From NCBI GenBank assembly GCA_003952965.2, contig CM025851.1:15240099-15304098 (forward strand): a stretch of DNA of 64,000 nt, given 5' to 3'. The DNA is from Morella rubra. Taxonomy: Eukaryota > Streptophyta > Magnoliopsida > Fagales > Myricaceae. Position 1 is the first letter of the stretch; each line of letters starts with the position of its first letter. Made by a program: the position numbers and the translations under genes. The notes beneath the pieces were generated by a model that was not told the origin of the DNA, did no database searches, and saw only the letters and a list, made by a program, of their open reading frames with translations. This document shows positions 10,742 to 20,038 of the stretch, piece after piece.

Positions 10742-13078
10742 TTTTCTTTCTTTTTTTTAGTCAGAACAAGGAAAGGATTTCATTGCTGGTCTAAAAAAGA
10801 AATAGATCATGGGGGATCTGATCCCTTGTACAACCAGGTGAGTTTTTTCAATTGCTCAGGGATAGAGGGGTAACCTCTATAATTGATTCTGGATGCAGCC
10901 CAATGAGCTAGGTGGTGCACTAAGCTATTGGCACCGCTGTTCCCATGAACAACTTTCCATCTACTAACACCTTTAAGGCATTCATGAATCGCAGCAAGTG
11001 TGTCATGAACTCTCCATTCAGATCCCTGCGGGTATTGACGAATTGCGTTCGTCACTTGCAAGGAGTCACGTTCTACGATTATATTCGAACAGCCCAGCCT
11101 ACAAGCCTCCTTAACACCTACCAAAGCTGCTTCTGCTTCTCCTTCTAGAGGGCCTCCCGGTGCACATTTTTCCACTGCTGTACCTATGACCTTCACCAAG
11201 TCATTTCTCACTATAGCAGCCACTACTGAAAATTCCTCTCGTACAGCCACATCAACATTAATCTTGACAGTATCAACCGAGGGTGTTTTCCAGGACCGTA
11301 ATTGCATCTCCCCCTTCTTTGAAGCCCAAGTAAACATATGTTCCTCACTAAGTCTTTTGACTTTCTTTACCAAAAGGAGTGGATCACACTTACCTCCATT
11401 GTGGACAGCATTGTTAGGTGAAATCCACAGCATATCTATGGTATTTGCTGTAAAAAGCTGAAAATGGTGTTGCTCTTCCAACGGTATTCCCAATGTTTGG
11501 AACAGGTGAATAATCTTTGCTACCCAATTTGCAAGAGACTCATGGCTAAAGACAGTGATATCCATGGGCCTCGGAGATTCCCTCCATAAAATCCTACTCA
11601 CTGGACACTCCAGTAGGATGTGGTGGGTTGTCTCCACAAACCCCTCACATAAACCACACTGCATATTCTCCCCCTCCTGGATAGCCATTCTTTCGGCAAT
11701 TTTTCCTCTTGTTGGCCAAATATCCCACACCACCTTCCAAAGCAATAATTTTAGACGCTCATGCATCTTAAGTTTCCACAGTTCATTCCAGGATGGTGCT
11801 TCAAAGCGATTAGCCGTGCTGGTTCTCCGCCGAACAAGTTCTTTATACATGGATTTCACCGAAAAATTCCCCATATTCTCCAATGCCCAAATCAATTCAT
11901 CCTTTCTCTCTTCTGTTGGAAGCTTAAGCTTGAGAATCTGATCCGCTGATCGCCTTGTAAATAAGTGCCGAATCTTTTGCTCATCCCATCTATTCGTCAA
12001 GGGAATCAATAAATCTGTCACCCGAAGGTTCTCATATACCTCAATATTCTGGTCACGTGGATTGGGTTTGAAGTTTGGACAATCTCCAATCCATGGATCC
12101 CGCCAGACTAGGATATCTTTACCATCCCCCAGCATAAAATACATTCCAGCCTTTAAATTATGTTTAACTTTACAGATGCTCCTCCAGACCCATGATGAAT
12201 TTTGAGCTGCCTCCACCTCCCAGAAATTTTTATTCCTGAGATACTTTCCCCTTAGCAACTGGACCAATAGGCTGTCTTAATTCTTCACAACCTTCCAGGC
12301 AAGCTTGGCAACTAAAGCCTCATTAATCGGGTACCTAGACCTCCTGCACTCTTGGGTTGGCAGATGGATTTCCAACCTTTCAATGCTAGATGCCTCTTCT
12401 TACCATCGCTCATAACCCACCAGAAGTTCTTTGCAAGCCTGTCAAACTCCAGACATGTACTCTGGGGCAAAGCAAAAAAACTCATGGGGTAAGTTGGAAT
12501 GGCAGCCACAACAGCTTTAATCATTGTTGTTCGTCCAGCTTGAGAGAGCACCTTCGCCTTCCAGCCCGATATTTTCCTAGCCAGCTTCGCTTTAAGGTTG
12601 TCTACTGCTCGAGATTTTGCACGAGGGATGAGAAGCGGAAGGCCAAGGTGTTTGGCTTTAGCGGGAAGTTTTTTCAATTCCAGGAGCTCCATTATTGGAA
12701 TCGTCGGTTGTCCACCAAAGTTCTTGCTGAAATGGATCGAGGACTTCCCCCAATTAATTTTCTGACCGGACCACTCCATGTACTTATGGAGGCAATCATT
12801 GATAGATCTAGCGTCATGCACTGTAGCTTTTTCAAAGAAGAGTAAATCGTCAACGAAGAGCAAATGGTTGACCACCGGCATATTTCTTCCCAATTTAATT
12901 CCTTTTAATCTTCCGCACCATTCTTCTCTAAGCATTAGCCTTGATAAAACTTCCGAGCAAAGAAGGAAAAGAGGGTGACAGTGGGCAGCCTTGGCGGAGA
13001 CCTCTGGTAGGAACGATATTGCCATATGGGCTTCCGTTGATAAGAATGGAAAAGCTAGAAGAAGAAATGCGGTCCCAA
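10742..13078 (-). mobile_element. L1-type LINE, 5'-truncated, inserted in the Ty3 LTR
   Basis: A minus-strand LINE copy ends in an A-rich tail (read as T-rich at 10742-10760) and is truncated within the reverse transcriptase at its 5' end. Flanking sequences share GTCCTATTA (10733-10741 and 13079-13087), consistent with a target duplication of about nine or more bases, as target-primed reverse transcription leaves. Sequences outside both ends read as one Ty3 LTR, so the LINE is the younger insertion. Confidence 0.85.
10807..13078 (-). pseudogene. LINE ORF2 remnant: reverse transcriptase, zf-RVT, RNase H
   Basis: Read on the minus strand. The truncated N-terminal end carries RT text ([18 protein letters not shown]), then the catalytic box as FVDD in LLFVDDLLFF, then KISGWKAKVLSQAGR, the usual plant L1 RT tail. 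A zf-RVT domain follows (SWNELWKLKMHERLKLLLW, CGLCEGFVETTHHILLECP), and a plant-type RNase H (INVDVAV, GEAEAAL, ERDSLQV, ANSLVHHLAHWA) ends at 10807. A frameshift near 12340 and an in-frame TAA near 12265 separate the RT part (12312 upward) from the rest (10807-12267), and a further frame change lies near 12960. The RNase H starts with Asp, Glu and Asp in the expected places. Because it is truncated and frameshifted, it is inactive. Confidence 0.92.
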
Positions 13079-13790
13079 GTCCTATTAGTAAGAACATAAA
13101 TAGTACATAATTAGTACATACTAATATTATACCTATTTGAAAGTTCAAGTACGCTTTGTGCCATATCTTTAATTTGTAAAATTAAAAAGTGCATATGTGC
13201 ATTTTATATTCAACTTATGTAAGTTTGTGAATCTCATATGTTTGTGATATGTTATATTGCATATTCATCTCATGGATATGGGAAATATTATACTGACCAG
13301 AAATAACCTATACCCAAAGGTAGTCCTGAGATCGGATGATAGTACAGTTCACATCAGGGACATGCAAGCCACCACTAATGGAATAGTGGTTGATTTTCCC
13401 AGGCAATGGTACGAGGCTTGCCTAACCAGATCCTGGTGTGTGTGATGCACGGGACAATCCCAGAGGAAATGAGGGATGTACAAACCTGACTCTGGGGATT
13501 GAACAGAACGCAGTAAGTATACCTCTACCGGATCAGAAAGAGAAAGAAAGAGAATTGACTGGGAAATATATGCATCATTTCTGCATTGCATTAATCATAC
13601 ATTGATATTCTGTTGACTATCACCAGTGTTTATTTATTGTATTCTTGTTGCTGTGATTGTTCCTGTTTATCTGTATCACATATCATGTCCCCTCCCCCTT
13701 TTACTGAATCAGTAGGACTCACCCCTTTTCTGTCTTGTATTTTGTATGTGGCACAGTGGATATTGTACACTGCAGATGAAATTATTTGAT

Positions 13791-14030
13791 AGCAAGCAGA
13801 CCTTGGACTTCGACCCCTATATCTTAGTGCTAAAGATTCGAACGTGGATTACGGACATGTTTGAGATACTAGTGGGGCATGTATCTTAAGGGACCACCTT
13901 TACCTCCATTACCCTGATTAGAAGACTTTGGGCTGATTGATGTAGACCCAGCCCTCCTTCACATTGATTCTACTCCACTGGCAGAGGGTAGTCATGTCTC
14001 CCCCGAGACCAAAATAGTAGACCTGACCTC
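13791..14030 (+). other. Coding-like stretch of unknown origin
   Basis: The plus strand has an uninterrupted biased frame from about 13918, including EDFGLIDVDPALLHIDSTPL and SPETKIVDLTSDTTA. It lies between the Ty3 LTR and an hAT relic. It could be a retroelement gag or leader fragment, or a captured exon. No family was recognised. Confidence 0.3.
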
Positions 14031-14162
14031 CGATACTACTGCGATATCTCATTCCTCTCTAGATAGATTCACCATGAATTCTACTATTCTCGTCCGCTAC
14101 ATAAGAAAATCCACTCCGCAAAACGGTATGTTTACAGTATCTTGCAAAGAAATGTCTAGATC
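14030..14162 (-). pseudogene. hAT-derived gene fragment
   Basis: The sequence is nearly identical to 63372-63502. Both align at nucleotide level with the minus-strand hAT-derived pseudogene at about 45690-45740 (shared CATTCCTC-C-AGATGGATTC and CTACGTAAGAAAATG). Only a short piece corresponding to the region around the EEWD motif remains, with stops. It is interrupted by a MITE at 14163. Confidence 0.65.
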
Positions 14163-14585
14163 CAGCGGCGGAGCCAGGAATTTTGTACAGGGGGCAGAAA
14201 CAAACATTATTTTAAATAATATGATTAAAAATAAATATTAAATATTATGCAAAAAAAAAAAAGTTTCAAACAAGATTTTCAATATATCAATATTGTCTAA
14301 TAACTGAAGACAAATATGCAAAAAAAAAAAAATCTTATCAACTTAAACATAGATATATAAAACAAATTTTTAAAACTTCCTTTTTCAAATTTAACTGAAA
14401 GTCTGAAATTGACGGTTAAATTTATTTTTCATTTTTTTTATACTCTCTTACTGTTTTACAAACTCTAACACTAATAAGGGGGCACGAATTACAATTGAAG
14501 GGCACGAATTAATATTAGGGGGTAGGATACCTATAAATAATTTTTTTTTTTAACACTGAGGGGTGCGCCCCGCCCCCCCCCCCTG
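14163..14585. mobile_element. hAT-type MITE with perfect 8-bp target duplication
   Basis: The element starts CAGCGGCGGAGCCAGG, which matches 13 of 16 bases of the inner end of the hAT element at 62963-62978. It ends in a C-rich run ...CCCTG. TCTAGATC is duplicated at 14155-14162 and 14586-14593. The paralogous locus has one copy (TCTGGATC, 63495-63502) and no insert. It is AT-rich inside and has no coding capacity. Confidence 0.9.
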
Positions 14586-14593
14586 TCTAGATC

Positions 14594-14880
14594 CTTACGA
14601 CTTGAAAATGTCGGAACGGCTTATAATAGTAGTATCCGAGTGATAATCCAAACCCTAGCAAATAATTTCATCGGCCTCGTTAGGAATATCCGATTGCCAA
14701 TCCGAAAAGGTCTTCCATCCGCTCCTTGATAAATAAATAAAAAAAACATAGTGACAGCTAGTTTTTTTTTTCTTGTAGTACTGTCTAATTTTCACTTATA
14801 GACTTCTCCGTTAATTAGTATCCAACTAATCAGGAGACAAGACTTGACGAATGTCTCCGCCTTACAACCATGGGAAATAG
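14594..14880. repeat. Dispersed module R1 (ATCCGATTGCCAATCCG family)
   Basis: One of five copies of a ~150-300-bp module recognised by TATCCGATTGCCAATCCG, followed by AAAAGGTCTTCCATCCGCTCC and, further on, a GACTTGA(C/T)GAA...CCGCCTTACAACCA-like block. The other copies are at 19290-19560, 38385-38770, 49095-49330 and 63503-63640. It has no coding potential and its function is unknown. Confidence 0.75.
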
Positions 14881-14904
14881 AAAATGGAACATTGCCAACA
14901 ATTG

Positions 14905-15089
14905 CTGTGCATTATAGCTTATAATGTTCCCCCAACGCGAGCAATCGAGGGATCCCCAGTCCTCGCCACCTTCACGGGATGGCTACCTGTGACAGAGCCA
15001 TGATAGAAGTCTTAGGGGTGGAGAAAAATGGTTCTGTTCGGCAATAACAATAAGTCACTTTTTCTTTTAATATTATTTAGAAAATATTT

Positions 15090-15120
<31 letters not shown>

Positions 15121-15205
15121 CCCCAACTAAACATTCAAAATCTCAAAAATATAAACACTAATTCAACCACATTTTCATACAAACTTCAATATATTTTTAA
15201 AAAGG
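14905..15205. repeat. Direct repeat D1 with truncated hAT-like end
   Basis: GCATTATAGCTTATAATG opens a ~200-bp block repeated at 16171-16470 with the same CAGTCCTC(G/A)CC, ACGGGATGGCT and TAGTCAC-like landmarks. From about 15000 the block resembles the 5' part of the hAT MITE at 21991 (ATGAT-GAAGTCTTAGGGG and so on). It ends in an A-run at 15098-15120 and AT-rich DNA. Confidence 0.65.
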
Positions 15206-15550
15206 GTTAAGTACACTTTACACTCCTGCCAATTTATCCATTATTTCGAACGGAAAAGCCAACCACTTGCAAAATGCGTGACTGATTTTTTGGATGCAAT
15301 GTGTCTAAAAAATAAAAGAACCGGGTACAAAGTGTCAAATTTCCTCAAACCACGTGAGTGCAAAGTGTAATTAAGTCTTTTTGAATATTTGGAGCAAAAT
15401 GAGCAAGTGAGCCACGTGCAAAATATGTGACTAACTTTTCTGTTCAAAATAACGGATAACAGACAATGAGATGCAAATTGAAGGAAGTCCAAACCACGTA
15501 GGTGAAATGTCTCAAAATTGAAAGAACGGAGTGCAAAGCATAATTTACCC
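15205..15550. repeat. TTAATTACACTTTGCAC-type repeat
   Basis: Blocks such as GTGCAAAGTGTAATTAA, AATGTCTCAAAA-TGAAAGAACGG and GAGCAAGTGAGCCACGTG are shared with 480-860 and 51180-51560. A shorter relative is at 16470-16600. The blocks occur in both orientations, as expected of a MITE-like family, but exact ends were not resolved. Confidence 0.55.
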
Positions 15551-16170
15551 TTGAAAAAAACTCCATCAAATCATTCTTCTTCATACTTTTTCACTAAACT
15601 TAAATAATGTTTTATTACAAAATTCCATCAAATCATCATTCTTTACAATTTTTTTTTTATAAATTCCAATGAAAATCAACTTACAATCAAATATCTTTAA
15701 AAAATTTCACCAACTTTTTACAAACCCCAATAAAACTTCAATCTACCTACATATTCACACATCTATCACCTATTATGTTCTAGAGTAGAAACACCTACCT
15801 TCTATAATTCAATTTTTAAAATGCGATAAGGAGAAAAGAAAGAACTTCTTTAATATTTTATAAAAGTAATTATTTTTATGTATTAATTATTATTCTGCAG
15901 CTACATCCCTCTCTCACCTTCCAACTAGTAATTTCTCTCCTCTCCCTGTCTACCATCTTTTACTTTTGTAATTATATATTCTTGTCCTTGTAAACTTCTT
16001 TTGTTCATTAAATAAGAATTTTTCTTTTAATAAATAAGAAGTTTGTTTTCAAAATTTTCAATTAAGAAACTTCTTTTGTTTATTATTTTTGGTATCGGCG
16101 CAAATTATTTATCAAAGACTTATTATTTAGGCAAGAGACATATTCTGTTTATTGTACTTAGGTGCCAACT
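15551..16170. other. AT-rich intergenic DNA
   Basis: No gene, RNA or clear element was seen. The sequence is T/A-rich with short partial repeats of CATCAAATCATTCTTC. Confidence 0.6.
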
Positions 16171-16470
16171 AATGCGGTGCATTATAGCTTATAATGGTCC
16201 CCCGACGGGAGCCATCCGGGATCCTCAGTCCTCACCGTCTTGACGGGATGGCTGCCAGTGATAGATCCATGATTGAAGTCTCGGGGTGGAAAGGAGAATA
16301 ATGCAAATTATGTTCGGTAATAACAAATAGTCACCTTTTCTTTTCATATTATTGTGTAAATATTTTGAAAGTAAAAAAATCACAATCAAATACCCAAAAT
16401 TTCAAAAAATTTAACACTAATTCCAACATATTTTCACACAAACTTTAATATACTTTTAAAAAATAATTAA
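16171..16470. repeat. Direct repeat D2 (copy of D1)
   Basis: Matches 14905-15205 (GCATTATAGCTTATAATG, CAGTCCTCACCG, GACGGGATGGCTGCCAGTG). The spacing of about 1.27 kb makes a local tandem duplication the simplest reading. Confidence 0.65.
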
Positions 16471-17029
16471 TTACACTTTGCATCCATATAGTTTGAGTGT
16501 CTTAACACTTTGCATATTGTTCTTTTAATTTTGAGACATTTCACCTTCGTAGTTTGAGAATCTTGACACATTACACTCCGTCAATTTATCTATTATTTTA
16601 TACTTATTGAAAAATGTTTTCAATAAACATGTTTGTTGTAACCGCTAAACAACAAAAGTTATAATACTTTGCTGAAATACAGCTCGCGTGAAACTGTTTT
16701 ACATTTTAAATAAGGGGCTCAAGTTTTAAAATTACATACAAAAACTTAACTAGGCTTCGTTTTTTTTTTGCAGTATTTTACTTTCTGGAAAGTACTTTCC
16801 ATACTTTCGACTGTTTGGAGAGCCTCGTAAAATACAGTTAATCGAAACGTACTTCGATCAACCGTAAAAGATAGCTCGACTTTCTTGAAAATGGTTTACT
16901 TTTTGAAACGAGTGAATCTTCTTTCCTGACCTGCCTTTCACAGTCTTAAAGGTAGCAAAAAAACAATCAACCCGACCCCCTGACTCGAAACCGACTCGGT
17001 TTAACCCAAACTGGTCAGGTTACATCGTG
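16471..17029. other. Intergenic DNA with repeat fragments
   Basis: It begins with a TTAATTACACTTTGCAT repeat piece. From 16740 to 16930 it has AAAGTACTTTCCA and TTAATCGAAACG-type inverted words common in plant MITE relics. No gene was found. Confidence 0.5.
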
Positions 17030-17690
17030 GTTAGGGTCGTGTTTTGAAACATGAACCTGAGAAAAATTAAGTTTGTGTTCGGATCTTTAACACGACACCA
17101 AATTATTCAAAAGAACCCGACTCCGACAGTTTTACCTTTTTTCAGTGTCAAGGTCGGGTTTTAAAATATGAACCCGAGAAAAATCATGTTCGTGTTCGGG
17201 TCTCTAAGCCCGAAACTAAAGCATTCAAAGGAACCCAACACCGATGATTTTAGCTTTTTTCGGGGTCGGGTTTTGAAACATGAACCCGAGAAAAATCAGG
17301 TTCGTATTCGCGTCTCTAACTCGAAACCAAATCATTCAAAAGAACCCGACCCAACGGTTTTAGTTTTTTTTTTTTGGTCAGGGTCGGGGTCAGGTTTTAA
17401 AACATGAATCCGAGAAAAATCAGGTTCATGTTCGGGTCTCTAACCCGAAACTAAAGCATTCAAAAGAATCCGACCTCGACGATTTTAGTTTTTTTAGAGG
17501 TCAAAGTCGGGTTTTGAATCAAGAACCAAAGAAAAATCAGGTTCATGTTTGCGTCTCTAACCCAAAACCCAAACGTTCAAAATAATCCAATCCTGACAGT
17601 TTTAGCTTTTTCGTAGTTGAGATCGGGCTTTGAAAAAAATCAATTAGTGTTCGGGTTTCTAACTCACAACAAAATATTCAAAGGAACGTG
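17030..17690. repeat. Degenerate ~118-bp tandem array, about six units
   Basis: Successive units start with GGTTTTGAAACATGAACCCG-like text at about 17039, 17157, 17268, 17393, 17507 and 17626, giving spacings of 111-125 bp. Each unit has GAGAAAAATCAGGTTCG, TCGGGTCTCTAACCCGAAAC and a GAACCCGACC block followed by a T-run. An open frame over it simply translates the repeat. Confidence 0.85.
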
Positions 17691-17794
17691 AAAACTACTT
17701 TACAAAAAAAAGTGATTTACAGCTTAACAAACGTGAAAATCAAAACATTTATTAATGAATACATATATTTATTGTGTTTTTCCAAAAAATCAAA

Positions 17795-18030
17795 ACAAGT
17801 GTGTTTGCTTGTTGGTAATAGCTTCAACTTGATCATCGCTACACGAATAAATACCCGAAATCCGACGCTAATTATCCGACTACATGAAGGATACCCGAAG
17901 ACTGAAACAAATTATCCGACGAACTTTTTGTTTTCCACTTTTGTAAATAAATAAGTTGGACTCTTTCCGCCTGATCTTATAAAGACGTCATCCTACGAGC
18001 GTCACTCTTCCAGAAAAGGCAGAAAGACAG
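17795..18030. repeat. Dispersed module R2, left edge of unit A
   Basis: Words such as TTGTTGGTAATAG, AACTTGATCATCGCTAC and AATTATCCGAC recur in 24080-24215, 25225-25560, 34850-35150 and 42790-42960. Here the distal block (17958-18030, ...GACGTCATCCTACGAGCG...) is in the opposite orientation to the same block at 35080-35145 and 25468-25500. Confidence 0.7.
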
Positions 18031-18101
18031 ACGGATCGAGGGTATGCTCTCTGTGTCCACGTAGTTGTTGTCATACATGCCCAGTTTCCTCTTTAGTACG
18101 C

Positions 18102-18109
18102 TATAAATA
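18102..18109 (+). promoter_or_regulatory. TATA box of paralogue A
   Basis: TATAAATA starts 24 bp before the first ATG (18126) and 51 bp before the second (18153). A plant start site about 25-35 bp after the box would fall at or past 18126, so translation most likely begins at 18153. The same spacing is kept in all three paralogues. Confidence 0.75.
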
Positions 18110-18152
18110 TGAGGCAAGTTCTTGCATGAGTCCCCGCGGATATAGTGTCAAT

Positions 18153-18638
18153 ATGAATCTGAAAGAAGTCCTTGTTTCTTTCTTCATATCTATGTCCGAA
18201 CTCTTGCCTAAATCGTCAGAACCACAACCAACTCCGTCACCACCTTCCCAAACCATAGACCTGGAATCACAGCGAGTACCGGCTTCGAGTGTAGCTCGGC
18301 AGGATGTTGAATGGCAAAACATAATCATGGCGTTTTGTTTCGCATCAGCCCTTTCGATAGCACTCCAATCTCTGCAGATTCACTCCCCACTTCCACTATC
18401 TTGTCATTTGCTTTCCATGGCCATCTTACTTACTTTCTCTGCTCTCTTTGTTGCCAAATTTGTTAGATCAAAGTTTCCCACCGCTGCCCGAGTACTAGAA
18501 CAAGTTGCAGTATTCGTCGCTGCGGGTGGATTCTTCCTTGCCATAGCAATTCCCTTGCCACTGCATCTCAAGTTCACCACTTGGGCCATATGTGCTATCT
18601 CACTGCTCTCTATCATCATTTGTGGTATATTAGAATAA
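18153..18638 (+). CDS. Small four-helix membrane protein, paralogue A
   Basis: An intronless frame of 161 codons plus stop from the ATG at 18153 (MNLKEVLVSFFISMSELLP). Residues 20-50 form a Pro/Ser/Gln-rich soluble stretch. Four hydrophobic segments follow at about 57-74, 82-104, 114-133 and 141-160, with a basic loop VRSKFPTAAR at 104-113 between helices 2 and 3. This layout predicts an integral membrane protein. No transporter or enzyme signature was recognised and the family is unknown. The last residues (SIIICGILE) differ from paralogue B (SISFAVYQN...) because of a small length difference near 18615 that shifts the frame, so A ends eight residues earlier. Coding differences from B are few, several are silent, and the frame is conserved, which argues for a gene under constraint until recently. 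An upstream ATG at 18126 would add nine residues but sits too close to the TATA box. Confidence 0.8.
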   Translation: MNLKEVLVSFFISMSELLPKSSEPQPTPSPPSQTIDLESQRVPASSVARQDVEWQNIIMAFCFASALSIALQSLQIHSPLPLSCHLLSMAILLTFSALFVAKFVRSKFPTAARVLEQVAVFVAAGGFFLAIAIPLPLHLKFTTWAICAISLLSIIICGILE

Positions 18639-19289
18639 ATAGAACGCAGGGACTACATCCTTAGATTAATTTCTGGTAATAGAGCAGTGCTACGACTAAT
18701 TAGATCATCAAAATCTCTTGTATGATTATGTAACAGGCGATTGTAGTCCCAGTGATGTTAACAGTTTAAGTATCGGTGATATAGTTAATTTGAGGGGCAA
18801 TCAAACTATTGTTTCTTGGTGGCTCTAACCATACATCACATTCCCCTGTTCGAGGTGTAAAACTGTATGTTGTGATATGTTCCATTGTAATTCTGTTTGG
18901 AATAAATATATTTTTTACCTTAAACTATGAGGGTTTTAATACTTTGCTAACCAAACAGTCACTTTTTTTCAATATGTTGATTTTAGATACTTTTTACATC
19001 GTGGGTTAAATTGTTTGTAATTTTAGATAGAAAATAATCTTTTTGCGTGTGCAATTATAATTTTGTCTCCATATTTTATTGTAGGATTTTATTTTGTGTG
19101 AGGGTAAAATCTTCCTTTCGTAATAAAAATAAAAAATCAAAATCCGTGTAAAATAACAGAAATTTTTATCTAAGGGTGTGTACTACAACAAAATTGTCCC
19201 AAAAGGTTTTTTTTGGGGACGGATTAAGTCCTTAGGATGGTCTCAATAACCCATGGCAAAAGGTTTTTTTAGACGAACTGCTTACTTTC
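18639..19289. repeat. 3' flank of paralogue A, shared with unit B
   Basis: Matches 37787-38384, including GTATCGGTGATATAGTTAATTTGAG and TAGATAGAAAATAATC-type blocks. AATAAATA at about 18900 may serve as a polyadenylation signal. No second gene was seen. Confidence 0.6.
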
Positions 19290-19560
19290 CCCTTAGCTTG
19301 CAAATGTGGGAGCGGACGTAGAAGAATCCGACTACCCGCTTTTCCTTCTAAGCCAAGTATCCGAGCGCGCGGATATCCGATTGCCAATCCGAAAAGGTCT
19401 GACGTTTCCCTTAATTGGCATCCAATTTATTTTTTGCCTTAGCAGTTGGCATCCAATTACTGATAAAGAAACAGGACTTGATGAAACTCCCCACCTTACG
19501 ACCACGGGAAATAGACAAATGCCAAAATGGAACATTTCCAGCTACTGCGGTGCACTAGGG
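19290..19560. repeat. Dispersed module R1, copy in unit A
   Basis: Contains the palindrome CGGATATCCG at 19370-19379 followed by ATTGCCAATCCGAAAAGG, and the downstream CTTGATGAAACTCCCCACC block. The unit B copy is longer: about 70 bp around its GATAACCAGTTGATCCG are missing here. Confidence 0.75.
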
Positions 19561-20038
19561 GAGTAGAGAAGTAGTCAAGAAGAAATTTTCCATGGAACTT
19601 ATTGATCCGTATGTGCAAGTTACAGGACAGTAACTTGCACATAACGTGCGAAACTTGTGCTACTCTTGTTTTTGCTTTTCTGGCCCTCTTTCATTCGGGG
19701 TTACCGATCTCTTTAGAATCTTCATGGGAAGTTTCCCTTTCCACAAACAGTCTGTCGCTCCAAGAAGAGGCTTCCTCCAACAAAACTTCTAAAAAGGGCA
19801 TAGCTATACGCCCGAGTATCCGGAAATCCAATGCGATAACTACACTTACACATCATAAATTACCTTTGGACTCGTAAGGAATATTCGAAGTCCCGATCTA
19901 AAGGGGTCATGCTATCCATACTTATTGGGCACTTGTACTTATATTACAATATATCTATTCCATCTAAAAATAGCATTCTCATGTATTGTGCCCTCATGCA
20001 TGTGACTTCATATATGTCATTTTAACGTGGATGTTTTT
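19561..20038. other. Unit A intergenic, shared with unit B
   Basis: Matches 38767-39245. A plus-strand frame at 19602-19877 (MIRMCKLQDSNLH...) also exists in unit B, but with frame differences and no recognised domain. It is treated as non-coding. Confidence 0.5.

Larger units (their letters stand above)
8359..13790 (+). mobile_element. Long 3' LTR of a Tekay/Del-like Ty3 element, split by a LINE
   Basis: The LTR begins with TGTGACACCC directly after the polypurine tract, a start typical of Tekay/Del LTRs. It runs through AT-rich DNA, a purine-rich transcribed-type segment (9260-9420) and on to at least 10741. It resumes at 13079 after a LINE insertion and continues with LTR-like text to about 13.8 kb. 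The right end is not defined: no clear ...TGTGACA end or 5-bp target duplication was found, so the end coordinate is approximate. No host gene was seen in 8.4-10.7 or 13.1-13.8 kb. Open frames over the purine run are compositional artefacts. Confidence 0.6.

Noticed and set aside
13815..13860. GATTCGAACGTGG as the T-loop of a tRNA gene
   Set aside because: No A-box, acceptor stem or anticodon arm could be paired around it.
14905..16470. Direct repeats D1 and D2 as LTRs of a small retroelement
   Set aside because: No TG...CA ends, primer site, polypurine tract or target duplication; a local tandem duplication explains them.
17168..17407. 79-codon frame upstream of paralogue A
   Set aside because: It translates the 118-bp tandem array; repeated peptides follow the DNA period and are broken in other units.
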